A DNA stretch of 64,000 bases from Glandiceps talaboti (GCF_964340395.1 NC_135565.1:3257142-3321141), one strand, 5' to 3'; positions 1 to 23,525 are shown, counted from the stretch's first letter. Notes: a model not told the origin generated them from the letters alone. Made by a program: numbers and translations.

Positions 1-885
1 TAGTTTTTACCTAGACCTCGTGTAGAGTGTTTAGTTTTCACATAGACCTCGTGTAAAGTGTTTGGTTTTTACATAGACCTCGTGTACAGTGTTTAGTTTT
101 CACATAGATCTTGTTTACAGTGTTTATTTTTCATGGAATCCTGGTGGTAGAGTGTTTGGTGTTCGCATAGACCTCGTGTAGAGTGTTTGGTGTTCGCATA
201 GACCTCGTGTAGAGTGTTTGGTTTTCACATAGACCTCGTGTAGAGTGTTTGGTTTTCATATAGACCTCATGTAGAGTGTTTGGTTTTCACATATACCTCG
301 TGTACAGTGTTTGGTTTTCACATGGACCTCGTGTAGAGTTTTTTTCACATAGACCTCGTGTAGAGTGTTTGGTTTTCACATAGTCCTCGTGTACAGTGTT
401 TATTTTTCATGGAATCCTGGTGGTAGAGTGTTTGGTGTTCGCACAGACCTAGTGTAGAGTGTTTGGTGTTCGCATAGACCTCGTGTAGAGTGTTTGGTTT
501 TCACATAGACCTTGCGTAGAGTGTTTGGTTTTCACATAGACCTCGCGTAGAGTGTTTGGTTTTCACATGGACCTCGTGTAGAGTTTTTTTCACATAGACC
601 TCGTGTAGAGTGTTTGGTTTTCACATAGACCTTGCGTAGAGTGTTTGGTTTTCACATACACCTCGCGTAGAGTGTTTGGTTTTCACATAGACCTCGTGTA
701 GAGTTTTTTTCACGTAGACCTGTGTAGAGTGTTTAATTTTCATGGAATTCTAGTAGTAGAGTGTTTGGTGTTCACATAGTCCTAGTTGTAGAGATTTTGG
801 TTTTCATATAGACCTAGTGTAGAGTGTTTAGTTTTCATGGAATCCTAGTTGTCGAGTGTTTGGTTTTCATATAGACGTCGCGTAG
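1..885. repeat. Degenerate 31-bp minisatellite
   Basis: The stretch is built from imperfect head-to-tail copies of a unit of about 31 bp with the core TAGACCTCGTGTAGAGTGTT followed by TGGTTTTCACA. Some copies are replaced by a variant containing TTTTCATGGAATCCTGGTGG. Copies diverge by scattered substitutions and by short deletions, for example units reduced to GAGTTTTTTTCACA. The array is cut by the window start, so its full length is unknown. No long open frame crosses it. Confidence 0.9.
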
Positions 886-1340
886 AAGAGAATTAGCTTA
901 GTGGACATCACACAGATTTATACCGAAATCTGGGTGAAACATAACAAAGGGATGGGCATTACATTCACCTAGGAATGTCCGTTCATGCTTACTCAATGTC
1001 CAAATTTGTATGACAAGCGTTATTAATGGAAAAATAATTAATATAAATCATAGAAGGGTCACAAAAGGGAGTTGGAATGTCATTAGACTGTTGTGCATTG
1101 TTAAAAACAAAACTGATAAATGTTCAATATGAATGCTAGGTATGTGACAATTGTATACTCTGTTTTATGAATAATGGTGGCCTATTGTCGTAACCCTGTA
1201 CAGTTCATTGACCTTTTAATAAAGGTAGGACATAGGAATACCAAAATGAAAAAAATAGTGAAATGATTAATAGGTAATCGGTAATACAAAACTTAGACAC
1301 GCAAAGCACGACCAGAGATGGAATTCTGACTAGATTACTC
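886..1340. other. No gene seen
   Basis: AT-rich intergenic DNA between the 31-bp minisatellite and the actin relic. I see no coding exon, RNA gene or clear repeat here. Actin exon 5 would be expected at lower coordinates of the relic on the minus strand, but I could not find it. Confidence 0.5.
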
Positions 1341-1353
1341 CCGGGTGACTAAA

Positions 1354-1553
1354 CTATGAAAGCAACTGAGCTGGAACAAAGCCTCACGACAAAGGAAACG
1401 TTCATTTCCAATTGCGATATCTTGACCATCGGGCAACAAATATCCCCTTTTTAGTAATGAACTTGAAGCAGCAGTCTGCATTTCTTGTTCAAAGTTAGTG
1501 CAGTGTAACACATCTTTTCTTTAATGTCACGGACAATTTCGATTCCCTTTCAG
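1354..1553 (-). pseudogene. Actin exon 4 relic (unprocessed)
   Basis: Read on the minus strand, this matches actin coding exon 4. It begins at the CTGAAAGGGAA exon border, passes through a segment equivalent to IVRDIKEK and an EQEMQTA-like stretch in a shifted frame, and gives [14 protein letters not shown] where the intact genes have [14 protein letters not shown]. It is about 200 nt against 192 nt in the intact exon, so small insertions break the frame. Intron-like sequence remains at the 3' border, where the expected GTGAGTCACCC is TTTAGTCACCC with the donor destroyed. That points to a decayed DNA duplicate and not a retrocopy. Flanking exons were not found. Confidence 0.8.
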
Positions 1554-1817
1554 TTAACATAATAAACAGAGGAATAATACAGTGAGATGGATGTACAACT
1601 CAAGGGGAACTCAGTGGTGTGCTTTGTTCGTACCTTTTTTTAAATGTTTGTTTTAGTCACAATAGTTATACTTTGATAGACAACCTATTTCTGTTAGACA
1701 AAAGTGACTGAAAGTCAATGGACGGTGGTCAAATTGTCAAGAAATATGTCGAGTATTTGAACATTTAAATGTACAACCAATGATATGGAAAACCTTATGA
1801 GAACTGTCAAATAGTCG

Positions 1818-2205
1818 CTAGTCCTTCCCATTTAATTGGCGGACTGCTGACGGGTAAAAACTTTTTCTGTGACGTTCTGATTTTGCTGTAAGTGAGCGAT
1901 AACGTTTCCCTGATGGAATAAGGGAGAACTGATTGTTGGCCGGATGGGAAGAATCGGATAGAATCGATTTCATTTTCATTTTCATCCTAGACTTGTAAAT
2001 ATAATCTAAATGAGGCAGATCTACACCAATAATGCGCTCGGCTGAACGCATCACACGGTTTTTTAGTAGGCGTGGGTCCTCCACAGTGGAGCTCCCGTAC
2101 CAGACAATTATGGAGACTTTTAATACACTCTCAATAACTGCCCGGTAAAAACGTAAACCAAACGACGTGTTACATGACGTTATGTGATTCCTAATATACA
2201 TGTGT
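1818..2205 (-). pseudogene. LINE reverse transcriptase C-terminal relic
   Basis: The minus strand encodes about 127 aa typical of the extreme C terminus of CR1/L2/jockey-group non-LTR retrotransposons. The order is FYRAVIESVL, VWYGSS, then RSAERIIGVDLPHLDYIY, and near the end LIPSGKRYRSL and FYPSAVRQLN. These are the familiar post-RT motifs of such elements in fish and marine invertebrates. Nothing upstream encodes a matching RT catalytic core, so this is a fragment. Its 5' part overlaps the point where homology between the two actin-bearing duplicates begins. Confidence 0.7.
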
Positions 2206-2514
2206 ATAATTTGTTTACCAGCTAGCTTGTACGCACAGTGATATGAGCCTTATTCAAACTTGACACGTTTTACTTCATGACAAATTACAATTAAACAGTC
2301 ACTGTCAATACAATAGGTCCGCTTCTGTAGTTTCTAAAACCACATTTCTACATGTTATCGTGTGAGTCAATACCTTAGTTTCTTGATGATCTCTTTTGTT
2401 TTTCAGTTGAAACCCACTGGGATAACACATCAATGACAAATTAAAGTAGTGTGTCATTTATGTAGTAGTTCTAATAATGTATGTATATATGGTAGGATTA
2501 TAAACAAGCAAATT

Positions 2515-2735
2515 AATACATACATACATACATACATACATACACACACACACATACATACACACATACACACACACACACATACATACATACATACATG
2601 CATACATACATACATACATACATACATACATACATACATACATACATACATACATACACATACATACACACACATACGTACACATCAAGCCATCCACAAA
2701 CGCGCACGCACATACACACACACACACATACACGG
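2515..2735. repeat. CATA/CACA microsatellite, copy 1
   Basis: Compound tetranucleotide and dinucleotide tract of (CATA)n with CACA interruptions. Flanks match those of the copy 2 tract: AAGCAAATTAATA on the left and CACGGGGTCCATTTACC on the right. It is the equivalent of the tract into which the Penelope-like element inserted in copy 2. Long open frames across it on both strands are artefacts of the 4-bp period. Confidence 0.95.
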
Positions 2736-3426
2736 GGTCCATTTACCCTCACGATATAGTCGTTTGTATAATTACGTACATATCTATTTGTGTATTGTGT
2801 GTGTCGCACGTATGTACGTACATGTGTGTGCAAGCATACATATGTCGTATGTGTGAGTAGGTTCTAATTCGCAAATATCTAAATAGTGAAATCACGAAAA
2901 TCAAAACAATTATAAGTTACGAAAACAAATTGGAAGTCTTGACAAGTACGATAAAATATAGAAAACAACAATGATTTAATTATCAATTTCTTATTAATTG
3001 GAAACTGCCATAAAGAAATACTTGTAAAATATTTCAAATATTTCAAATAAACATCGTATGATATAGCGTGAACAAGCCGGAAAAACAAACTATACATATG
3101 TATATTTGAAATCACGTAACAGTATGTAATCTCTCTCACTCTCGTTTGGGTAACATGTTTTTTCTTTTGTTTTTGATAACTGGTTTCGTTCTTTTTTCAT
3201 TCTACAAGGGGGTTGATTCTGGGAGATGAGACGAAAACTAAATGTACTTAAGCTGCCAGAGATATCAATGAGTGAGACTCGACAAGAACTGACATTCAGA
3301 CAGAAGAGAAATACATGTACCAAATGGACCACGAGAGTATTATGTACATACAAAGGTATAATGCCATCTGTAACTACCCTCTCAGTCAAATGGATACTGT
3401 CTAACTTCGGTTTCGCCAACACAATT

Positions 3427-3436
3427 CCATATATGG
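3427..3436. promoter_or_regulatory. CArG box upstream of actin gene 1
   Basis: The decamer CCATATATGG is a perfect match to CC(A/T)6GG, the serum response factor site found in many animal actin promoters. It is conserved at 15,403-15,412 upstream of gene 2 and lies about 360 bp before a TATA-like box. Function is inferred from sequence and position only. Confidence 0.6.
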
Positions 3437-3793
3437 TAAGATTTTGACTCCGTAGCGTGACATAACACGTGCTGTATATTTAAATCAAAACTTACAGCAA
3501 TTATTTCATTGTACTGGATTCACTTGCTTGTAAAGGTAAGTCAATACATTCATTCTCCGTTGCTTACACTGTTTTCCAATGCAGTTCCCACTTGTCTCTT
3601 GCTCAAAATAACCCAATATCTATATTTCTAAAACACAAGTATTTTGCTTGTGTTTCCGTCTACTGACAAATGTTCGTTTAGTAGTATATATTAGACTATA
3701 ATTCCTGTGGACACGTCAGACAATGCAATGGAAAGCCACACTCATACCGTCGTAGTCCATCTTGTTTTGTTTTGTTTTTAATTTTGACCAGAC

Positions 3794-3800
3794 TATAAAG
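3794..3800 (+). promoter_or_regulatory. TATA-like box of actin gene 1
   Basis: TATAAAG in the context GACCAGACTATAAAGTCGG, identical in copy 2 at 15,773-15,779. A start site about 30 bp downstream, near 3,825, would give a non-coding first exon spliced to the acceptor TTTCTGTAG at 4,604-4,612. The donor of that leader exon was not settled. Confidence 0.4.
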
Positions 3801-4454
3801 TCGGTGACATGTCTGTTGGCGTTAGTCTTAATAACGAGGTATATCGCAAAGCTAATCCATACTGCATTTTGAAAGTGTTTTATTCCCCAAACCGCAAACT
3901 CGTGTTGCTGCAATGCTGACACCGCCCATATATTTGTATTGACCGTCACTTAGCGCACTGTCTTTGTAATATGTTCATTTCGAAATGCGTTGTCTTTGTG
4001 AAATCTCCATGATGTGTATAGTTTAATGTTTAACAACATTTTTAATAAAATAAGTGAATGTTCTAAACGGTGGAGAATGAAGTGGAAAACTTTACATATA
4101 CAACTGCTTGCATTTTATGCTACCGGTGATGTAACCCTGCGTGTTTGTTGCATAATGGGTGGGGTGTGTGGGGGTACTCCCAATAATATATTTTATATGG
4201 GGGGGGGGGTGAGGACTAAGTTGAAAACGTCTACCCATGATTAGGGAAAGTTTTAGACAAAAAGTTGACCCATGTTTATGAATTTTCACGCAGGAATGGT
4301 GCAGAAATTGTAGCGAGAGAAAAATCATGGGGGAAATATTCTTGTTATTTACCTTTATTCTGTTGCGGTGACGATTTGTCTAAAGCATGGGGACATTTCC
4401 TATGTTATCGATCCATGGTTAGGGGAATTTTCAGATGAAAAATACATTACCTGA

Positions 4455-8585
<4,131 letters not shown>

Positions 8586-8748
8586 TTATTGAAATTGTTA
8601 TTGAGCGTTTGAATTTTCTAGGTTACGAAACAGTTGTAGGTGGAGGTATACTGTTAAAACAAATGCAATAGGAAACTTGCAAACCCGCTATGTTGAGTGT
8701 TGCATCATGGGAAATGTAGTAATAAATACTAATCAATTAGCATTGTAA

Positions 8749-8895
8749 ACAATAATGTGACATTGTGGGGGGTTCATTTTATCAGTAGCTCCAGATAAGG
8801 TATTACAATAACCACAGATAATCCCATAGTCCTTTGCGTCTGAGCATGCTCAGTCCAGATTGCAAGTTCCCTGTTGGGCTTGAATACTAGTAATA
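8749..8895. repeat. Dispersed repeat with GAGCATGCTC core, copy 1
   Basis: A segment centred on the palindrome CTGAGCATGCTCAG, with GCAAGTTCC on one side and CTCCAGATAAGGT on the other. It recurs at 20,726-20,872 by duplication, and inverted and diverged at about 46,295-46,440. The third location shows it is an interspersed repeat. The family is not identified. Confidence 0.6.
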
Positions 8896-9089
8896 AACAA
8901 ACAATAATTATATGAAACGTAACGCCAGGAAGAACTGAGTTCAGAAATGTATCAGAAAAAGAGAATCTTCCAAAAAGACGGAAAATTTAGAACAAGGGAA
9001 AATATGCAATATGACAATCTCGGACATTTATTTTGACAACTTACAATCTCAACTATGTTAATTGTAAATGATTTAAATCAAATAAATTT

Positions 9090-10826
9090 ACCATGATTAT
9101 TTCATAGAATTGACTTTTGAGTTTCTTTTTTTGTGTGTTAATGATTCGTTGATAACTAACATGTTTTAATTACCGTAATTGTTAGTGAATTGTTGTCCTT
9201 TAGGTTTAGGGATGTCATCTACCAGCACTAGTCATGTTTTGTCCACGGTCAGATCTGAAATAAGAATCGTAACCTTATTTACCCTACGCAGTGTACACCT
9301 GTTACCAGAAGGATATGTTATGGCATGTTATAAAGTTAACCCTTTTCACAAGGAGTATTTGTGTGTACACAAATACTAGGGAAATTGTTTGCAATTAAAA
9401 GTGGGTGGGTTGGGGGGGGAGGGGGACGAGACACACATTTTGTCCATATACGCATCCCTCTGATATCGCCATTAAATCCTCACGAATGTTGTGTTTATTG
9501 TAATCTCGCCATTGAGGGCGCAAATCGTTTGGAACATGGATAGGAGTAATACAATACGGTAAGATGCTAACTCGGGCCACTTGTATAGCGCCTTTACATG
9601 TAAATCTATGTGTTGTTCGTGTAGGAGTCCATAAAACAACCTTTATGTAGTATAAATCTGCTTATTGAGTAGATAACCTCAATTTCTCAATATTCAACAA
9701 ATTCATTCAAATCTAGGCTCTTTCACTGAGTAACTTCGACCCAGGCCCACTTCTTATCTTTGTACTCTCCATGGCAACGAGGTCGCTGTGTGACTACATG
9801 CGTCTCAACAAGTCATTTTCATATCACTTGCAATATACCTGGCCACATTTTAGATGCGCCCCAAACTGTTTAAACTTGAGGAAGACGACAAGGTATTGAT
9901 AGAGTAAATCGAATGTGTGTTCTTTACGACTTTCAAATGAAATTGAAGATGAGTATTACTTCCTATTGAAATGTAGCGGTTCAAGTAGTCCATAGTATTT
10001 TTATTCTTCACCTTAACTTATGAAAAATTTGCTGACGTGTTATCAGCTTAACAATCGGTTAATTTACAGTCTTGCAACTTTTCTCAAGCATTTTCTATCA
10101 ATAGGAGCTTAGGTAAGTGAACTGTACAGCTTTTTAGTCGTGTTTTTATTCATAGCGATTTGTATTTTGGACCAATAATGGTCTTTGAATGCACCAAATG
10201 ACCGTAACTAATATAGCTGACATTTGACCTCACTGAAAGTTTAAGTCAGATTAGGATTAAAGTTTTGAGTCTGAAAAACAAGAACCAAGAAACCTGTCTG
10301 GCAGCGATCTAGAAAACTGGTTAGCCTGTCTGGCAGCGATCTAGAAAAGGTTAGCCTAGAATAAACGTATAGAATCCTTCTGACTCCACTGACAACAAAA
10401 TAACAACGGAGAACCCTGTACTTAATCACCGGCCTTTATTACGGTTTTAACTGAAGAATTTATTTAGACTGATAAGTTATAAACGGAGTTTATTCAGAGC
10501 ACTGATTACCTTCTGCATCCTGTTGACATAGTCAGGAAACAAACTGCAATCAGAGTACATTTTGTACTACAATGGCATTGTTCACCCGCAAAACGAATCT
10601 AAGACTCGAAATAAATATAACACATGGAACCTCATTTCAAATTTGCATCAATAATCAAGTAAAGATCCGTCTTTACCATTTTTAAAACGAAACCAACATT
10701 TAACAACATTTTCAATAAAGTTATTAATAACGGGTTAACGACCTAAATATGCATGAATACATGATGTTTTGTTCACTCCAACAATATACCTGCATGCTTT
10801 TATGTGTGTTGATTCAATATGATTCA
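9090..10826. other. Conserved intergenic DNA, copy 1
   Basis: Shared almost base for base with 21,067-22,836. I see no gene. It contains a G-run at about 9,412 and a 30-bp minisatellite at about 10,281-10,349 with two units here. Confidence 0.6.
10281..10349. repeat. 30-bp short tandem repeat, 2 units
   Basis: The unit contains CCTGTCTGGCAGCGATCTAG and recurs every 30 bp or slightly more. Copy 2 has three units at about 22,270-22,362, a copy-number difference between the duplicates. Confidence 0.8.
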
Positions 10827-11058
10827 TCACAGGCTTAAGAAATTATTCATTGAATTTGCCAACATCAATTCTACGGAACATGTAAGCACCCCAAACTTCA
10901 GATCCATAGAGAAAATTTGTTGGTTTGACCAAAGAACCAACGAGATGTAATTATACATCAACTTGAAATGTCTTGAAGGGGTAAATAAAATACCTAAATA
11001 AGTGCATGATGCAACAATATCCACTCTTTCATTATAAATAAAACAATTATATTTGGAG
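10827..11058 (-). pseudogene. LINE RT relic at end of copy 1
   Basis: The minus strand encodes CTYLGILFTPS, equivalent to the YLG-FTPSG motif after the RT palm of non-LTR retrotransposons. In a shifted frame it gives GSEVWGAYMF, the next conserved block. The relic is frameshifted and ends abruptly at 11,058, whereas the copy 2 counterpart continues for another 400 bp. The cut therefore marks the duplication breakpoint. Confidence 0.7.
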
Positions 11059-11457
11059 CCAATTATCTAAAAAGAAAAATGAACGAAAACCAAACAATGT
11101 ATTACATGAAGTTATGTGATTCCAAATATGCATGTGTATAATTTGTTTACCAGCTAGCTTGTATTGTTAACGCACAGTGATACGAGCCTTATTCAAACTT
11201 GACACATTTTACTTCATGACAAATTACAATTAAACAGTCATTGTCAATAGGCCCGCTTCTGTAGTTTCTAAAACGACATTTCTACATGTTATCGTGTGAG
11301 TCAATACCTTAAGTTTCATTCTTCTCGATGACCTCTTTTGTTTTTCAGTTGAAACCCACTGGGATAACACATCAATGACAAATTAAAGTAGTGTGTCATT
11401 TCTGTAGTAGTTCTAATAATGTATGTATATATGGTAGGATTATAAACAAGTAAATTA

Positions 11458-11816
11458 ATACATACATACATACATACATACATACATACATACATACATA
11501 CATACATACATACATACATACACACACACATACATACATACACACATACACGCACTCATACATACATACATACATACATACATACATACATACATACATA
11601 CATACATACATACATACATACATACACACACACATACGTACGTACATACATACATACATACATACATACATACATACATACATACACACACATACACACA
11701 CACACATACATACATACATACATACATACATACATACATACATACATACATACATACATACATACATACATACATACATACATACATACATACATACATA
11801 CATACATACATACATA
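11458..11816. repeat. CATA microsatellite, left of Penelope-like element
   Basis: A long (CATA)n tract with CACA and CGTA interruptions. It has the same left flank as the copy 1 tract at 2,515. It ends exactly where the 3' end of the Penelope-like element begins. Confidence 0.95.
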
Positions 11817-11864
11817 GAAATGCATAAGGAACTAATAAACCAGTCCGTATATATAGCTGTTAAA

Positions 11865-11898
11865 TCCGACGTTTCGAATAAATATTCTTTTTCAAAGG
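11865..11898 (-). ncRNA. Hammerhead-like motif in PLE 3' region
   Basis: On the minus strand, TTTGAAAAA is followed by a 5-bp stem GAATA/TATTC and then CGAAACGTCGG. Penelope-like elements are known to carry hammerhead ribozymes with a CUGAUGA box, stem II and a GAAAC box. Stem II and the GAAAC box fit; the first box is degenerate, so cleavage activity is doubtful. Confidence 0.4.
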
Positions 11899-12083
11899 AA
11901 AAATTGGCGAGACAGAGAAATGCCAGGTGAAAACCCGAACATTTCTAAATATAATGGAACAAAACCGCGCGTGATATAAATAAACGGTTGTACGTGGGAT
12001 AAGTTCTTAAATTCGCACGCACCTAATAGAACCCAATAGAATACGCCTGAAATTTAAAAAAATATACCCAATAATCATGATAA

Positions 12084-14705
<2,622 letters not shown>

Positions 14706-15402
14706 CGGGGTCCATTTACCCTCACGATATAGTCGTTTGTATAATTACGTACATATCTATTTGTGTATTGTGTGTGTCGCACGTATGTACGTACATGTGT
14801 GTGCAAGCATACATATGTCGTATGTGTGAGTAGGTTCTAATTCGCAAATATCTAAATAGTGAAATCACGAAAAACAAAACAATTATAAGTTACGAAAACA
14901 AATTGGAAGTCTTGACAAGTACGATAAAATATAGAAAACAACAATGATTTAATTATCAATTTCTTATTAATTGGAAACTGCCATAAAGAAATACTTGTAA
15001 AATATTTCAAATAGTTAAAATAAACATCATATGACATAGCGTGAACAGCAAGCCGGAAAAACAAACTATACATATGTATATTTGAAATCACGTAACAGTA
15101 TGTAATCTCTCTCACTCTCGTTTGGGTAACATGTTTTTTCTTTTGTTTTTGATAATTGGTTTCGTTCTTTTTTCATTCTACAAGGGGGTTGATTCTGGGA
15201 GATGAGACGAAAACTAAATGTACTTAAGCTGCCAGAGATATCAATGAGTGAGTCTCGACAAGAACTGACATTTAGACAGAAGAGAAATACATGTACCGAA
15301 TGGACCACGACAGTATTATGTACATACAAAGGTATAATGCCATCTGTAACTACCCTCTCAATCAAATGGATACTGTCTAACTTCTGTTTCGCCAACACAA
15401 TT

Positions 15403-15412
15403 CCATATATGG
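15403..15412. promoter_or_regulatory. CArG box upstream of actin gene 2
   Basis: CCATATATGG, identical to the copy 1 site with matching flanks. It is an SRF-type motif; its role is inferred. Confidence 0.6.
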
Positions 15413-15772
15413 TAAGATTTTGACTCCGTAGCGTGACATAACACGTGCTGTATATTTAAATCAAAACTTTCAGCAATTATTTTATTGTACTGGATTCACT
15501 TGCTTGTAAAGGTAAGTCAATACATTCATTCTCCGTTGCTTTCACTGTTTTCCAATGCAGTTTCCACTTGTCTCTTGCTCAAAATAACCCAATATCTTTA
15601 TTTCTAAAACACAAGTATTTTGCTTGTGTTTCCGTCTACTGACAAATGTTCGTTTAGTAGTATAGTATATTAGACTATAATTCCTGTGGACACGTCAGAC
15701 AATGCAATGGAAAGCCACACCCATACCGTCGTAGTCCACCTTGTTTTGTTTTATTTTTAACTTTGACCAGAC

Positions 15773-15779
15773 TATAAAG
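15773..15779 (+). promoter_or_regulatory. TATA-like box of actin gene 2
   Basis: TATAAAG in the same 19-bp context as copy 1. It would direct a leader exon joined to the acceptor ending at 16,495. Confidence 0.4.
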
Positions 15780-16367
15780 TCGGTGACATGTCTGTTGGCG
15801 TTAGTCTTATTTAACGAAATATATCGCAAAGCTAATCCATACTGCATTTTGAAGTGTTTTTATTACCCAAACCGCAAACTCGTGTTGCTGCAATGCTGAC
15901 ACCACCCAGCTATTTATTTGTCTTTGTGAAATCTCCATGGTGTGTATAGTTTAATGTTTAACAACATTTTTTAATAAAATAAGTGAATGTTCTAAACGGT
16001 GGAGAATGAAGTGGAGAACTTTACATATACAACTGCTTGCATGTTATTCTACCGGCGATGCAACCCTGCGTGTTTGTTGCATAACGGGTGGGGGTGTGGA
16101 GGTACTTCCAACAATATATTTTCATACGGGGGGGGGGGGTGCGGACTAAGTTGAAAACGTCTACCCATGATTAGGGAAAGTTTTAGACAAAAAGTCGACC
16201 CATGTTTATGAATTTTCACGCAGGAATGGTGCAGAAATTGTAGCGAGAGAAAAATCATGGGGAAAATATTTGTCTAAAGCATGGGGACATTTCCTATGTT
16301 ATCGATCCATGGTTAGGGGAATTTTCAGATGAAAAATACATTACCTGAACTAGACATTCACATATGA

Positions 16368-20562
<4,195 letters not shown>

Positions 20563-20725
20563 TTATTGAAATTGTTATTGAGCGTTTGAATTTTCTAGGT
20601 TACGAAACAGTTGTAGGTGGAGGTATACTGTTAAAACAAATGCAATAGGAAACTTGCAAACCCGCTATGTTGAGTGTTGCATCATGGGAAATGTAGTAAT
20701 AAATACTAATCAATTAGCATTGTAA

Positions 20726-20872
20726 ACAATAATGTGACATTGTGGGGGGTTCATTTTATCAGTAGCTCCAGATAAGGTATTACAATAACCACAGATAATC
20801 CCATAGTCCTTTGCGTCTGAGCATGCTCAGTCCAGATTGCAAGTTCCCTGTTGGGCTTGAATACTAGTAATA
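20726..20872. repeat. Dispersed repeat with GAGCATGCTC core, copy 2
   Basis: Duplicate of the copy 1 element downstream of actin. See the inverted relative at about 46.3-46.4 kb. Confidence 0.6.
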
Positions 20873-21066
20873 AACAAACAATAATTATATGAAACGTAAC
20901 GCCAGGAAGAACTGAGTTCAGAAATGTATCAGAAAAAGAGAATCTTCCAAAAAGACGGAAAATTTAGAACAAGGGAAAATATGCAATATGACAATCTCGG
21001 ACATTTATTTTGACAACTTACAATCTCAACTATGTTAATTGTAAATGATTTAAATCAAATAAATTT

Positions 21067-22836
21067 ACCATGATTATTTCATAGAATTGACTTTTGAGTT
21101 TCTTTTTTTGTGTGTTAATGATTCGTTGATAACTAACATGTTTTAATTACCGTAATTGTTAGTGAATTGTTGTCCTTTAGGTTTAGGGATGTCGTCTACC
21201 AGCACTAGTCATGTTTTGTCCACGGTCAGATCTGAAATAAGAATCGTAACCTTATTTACCCTACGCAGTGTACACCTGTTACCAGAAGGATACGTTATGG
21301 CATGTTATAAAGTTAACCCTTTTCACAAGGAGTATTTGTGTGTACACAAATACTAGGGAAATTGTTTGCAATTAAAAGTGGGTGGGTTGGGGGGGGGGAG
21401 GGGGACGAGACACACATTTTGTCCATATACGCATCCCTCTGATATCGCCATTAAATCCTCACGAATGTTGTGTTTATTGTAATCTCGCCATTGAGGGCGC
21501 AAATCGTTTGGAACATGGATAGGAGTAATACAATACGGTAAGATGCTAACTCGGGCCACTTGTATAGCGCCTTTACATGTAAATCTATGTGTTGTTCGTG
21601 TAGGAGTCCATAAAACAACCTTTATGTAGTATAAATCTGCTTATTGAGTAGATAACCTCAATTTCTCAATATTCAACAAATTCATTCAAATCTAGGCTCT
21701 TTCACTGAGTAACTTCGACCCAGGCCCACTTCTTATCTTTGTACTCTCCATGGCAACGAGGTCGCTGTGTGACTACATGCGTCTCAACAAGTCATTTTCA
21801 TATCACTTGCAATATACCTGGCCACATTTTAGATGCGCCCCAAACTGTTTAAACTTGAGGAAGACGACAAGGTATTGATAGAGTAAATCGAATGTGTGTT
21901 CTTTACGACTTTCAAATGAAATTGAAGATGAGTATTACTTCCTATTGAAATGTAGCGGTTCAAGTAGTCCATAGTATTTTTATTCTTCACCTTAACTTAT
22001 GAAAAATTTGCTGACGTGTTATCAGCTTAACAATCGGTTAATTTACAGTCTTGCAACTTTTCTCAAGCATTTTCTATCAATAGGAGCTTAGGTAAGTGAA
22101 CTGTACAGCTTTTTAGTCGTGTTTTTGTTCATAGCGATTTGTATTTTGGACCAATAATGGTCTTTGAATGCAACAAATGACCGTAACTAATATAGCTGAC
22201 ATTTGACCTCACTGAAAGTTTAAGTCAGATTAGGATTAAAGTTTTGAGTCTGAAAAACAAGAACCAAGAAACCTGTCTGGCAGCGATCTAGAAAAGGTTG
22301 GCCTGTCTGGCAGCAATCTAGAAAAGGTTTGCCTGTCTGGCAGCGATCTAGAAAAGGTTAGCCTAGAATAAACGTATCGAATCCTTCTGACTCCACTGAC
22401 AACAAAATAACAACGGAGAACCCTGGACTTAATCACCGGCCTTTATTACGGTTTTAACAGAAGAATTTATTTAGACTGATAAATTATAAACGGAGTTTAT
22501 TCAGAGCACTGATTACCTTCTGCATCCTGTTGACATAGTCAGGAAACAAACTGCAATCAGAGTACATTTTGTACTACAATGGCATTGTTCACCCGCAAAA
22601 CGAATCTAAGACTCGAAATAAATATAACACATGGAACCTCATTTCAAATTTGCATCAATAATCAAGTAAAGATCCGTCTTTACCATTTTAAAAACGAAAC
22701 CATCATTTAACAACATTTTCAATAAAGTTATTAATAACGGGAAACGACCTAAATATGCATGAATACATGATGTTTTGTTAACTCTAACAAACAATATACC
22801 TGCATGCTTTTATGTGTGTTGATTCAATATGATTCG
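21067..22836. other. Conserved intergenic DNA, copy 2
   Basis: Near-identical to 9,090-10,826. No gene seen. It contains the three-unit version of the 30-bp repeat at about 22,270-22,362. Confidence 0.6.
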
Positions 22837-23466
22837 TCACAGGCTTAAGACAGTTTTCATTGAATTTGCCAACATCAATTCTACGGAACATGTAAGCACC
22901 CCAAACTTCAGATCCATAGAGAAAATATGTTGGTTTGACCAAAGAACCAACGAGATGTAATTATACATCAACTTGAAATGTCTTGAAGGGGTAAATAAAA
23001 TACCTAAATAAGTGCATGATGCAACAATATCCACTCTTTCATTATAAATAAAACAATTATATAAGTGGATTAAAATTAAGATTGAACACCATAACTTGTG
23101 TCTTTTTACGACTCGCTGGTAGTTGCCATTTGTTGCAAAGAGAGTCGAGTAATCAACCAAGATTAGAAGCACAATGTCATCAGCGACATAAGGATCGGTA
23201 ATTTCTTATCCATCAAAAAGGGTGGGTCAATACATTCTTTGAAGTAACATTGGCAAATCATTAATGAATAGGTTGAACAGTGTGGGACTTAGATTACAAC
23301 ATTGTCTTGTACCAATACGAGAAGAAATTAATCAGTATAACCAGTTGAAAGTTTGATACAAGACTGTATATTATCATAAATACATTTGATGATATTCAAA
23401 CAATTACTGAAACTTGTTTTGATAATGTATAGCATAACCCTAAATGCCAAACACTATCAAAAGCTT
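22837..23466 (-). pseudogene. LINE RT relic, longer version
   Basis: The minus strand contains, in several frames, LKAFDSVWH (RT motif A region), RQCCNLSPTLFNLFINDL (motif B), VADDIVLLI (the catalytic ADD of motif C), CTYLGILFTPS and GSEVWGAYMF. This is the order expected of a CR1/jockey-type non-LTR RT palm. Stops and frameshifts break it. It ends at a CATA microsatellite. The part below 23,060 is shared with copy 1; the remainder is outside the duplicated unit. Confidence 0.82.
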
Positions 23467-23468
23467 TA

Positions 23469-23491
23469 AGATACATACATACATACATACA

Positions 23492-23525
<34 letters not shown>

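Noticed and set aside
3226-3447. 73-aa frame conserved in both duplicates (MRRKLNVLKLPEIS)
   Set aside because: Conserved because the whole block is duplicated. It overlaps the CArG region, and codon-position bias in the differences was not evident.
11396-11825. Long Tyr/Val/Cys/Met frames across CATA tracts (also 2.5, 14.5, 17.0, 23.6 and 42.0 kb)
   Set aside because: A 4-bp period keeps all three frames of a strand open. These are microsatellite artefacts.
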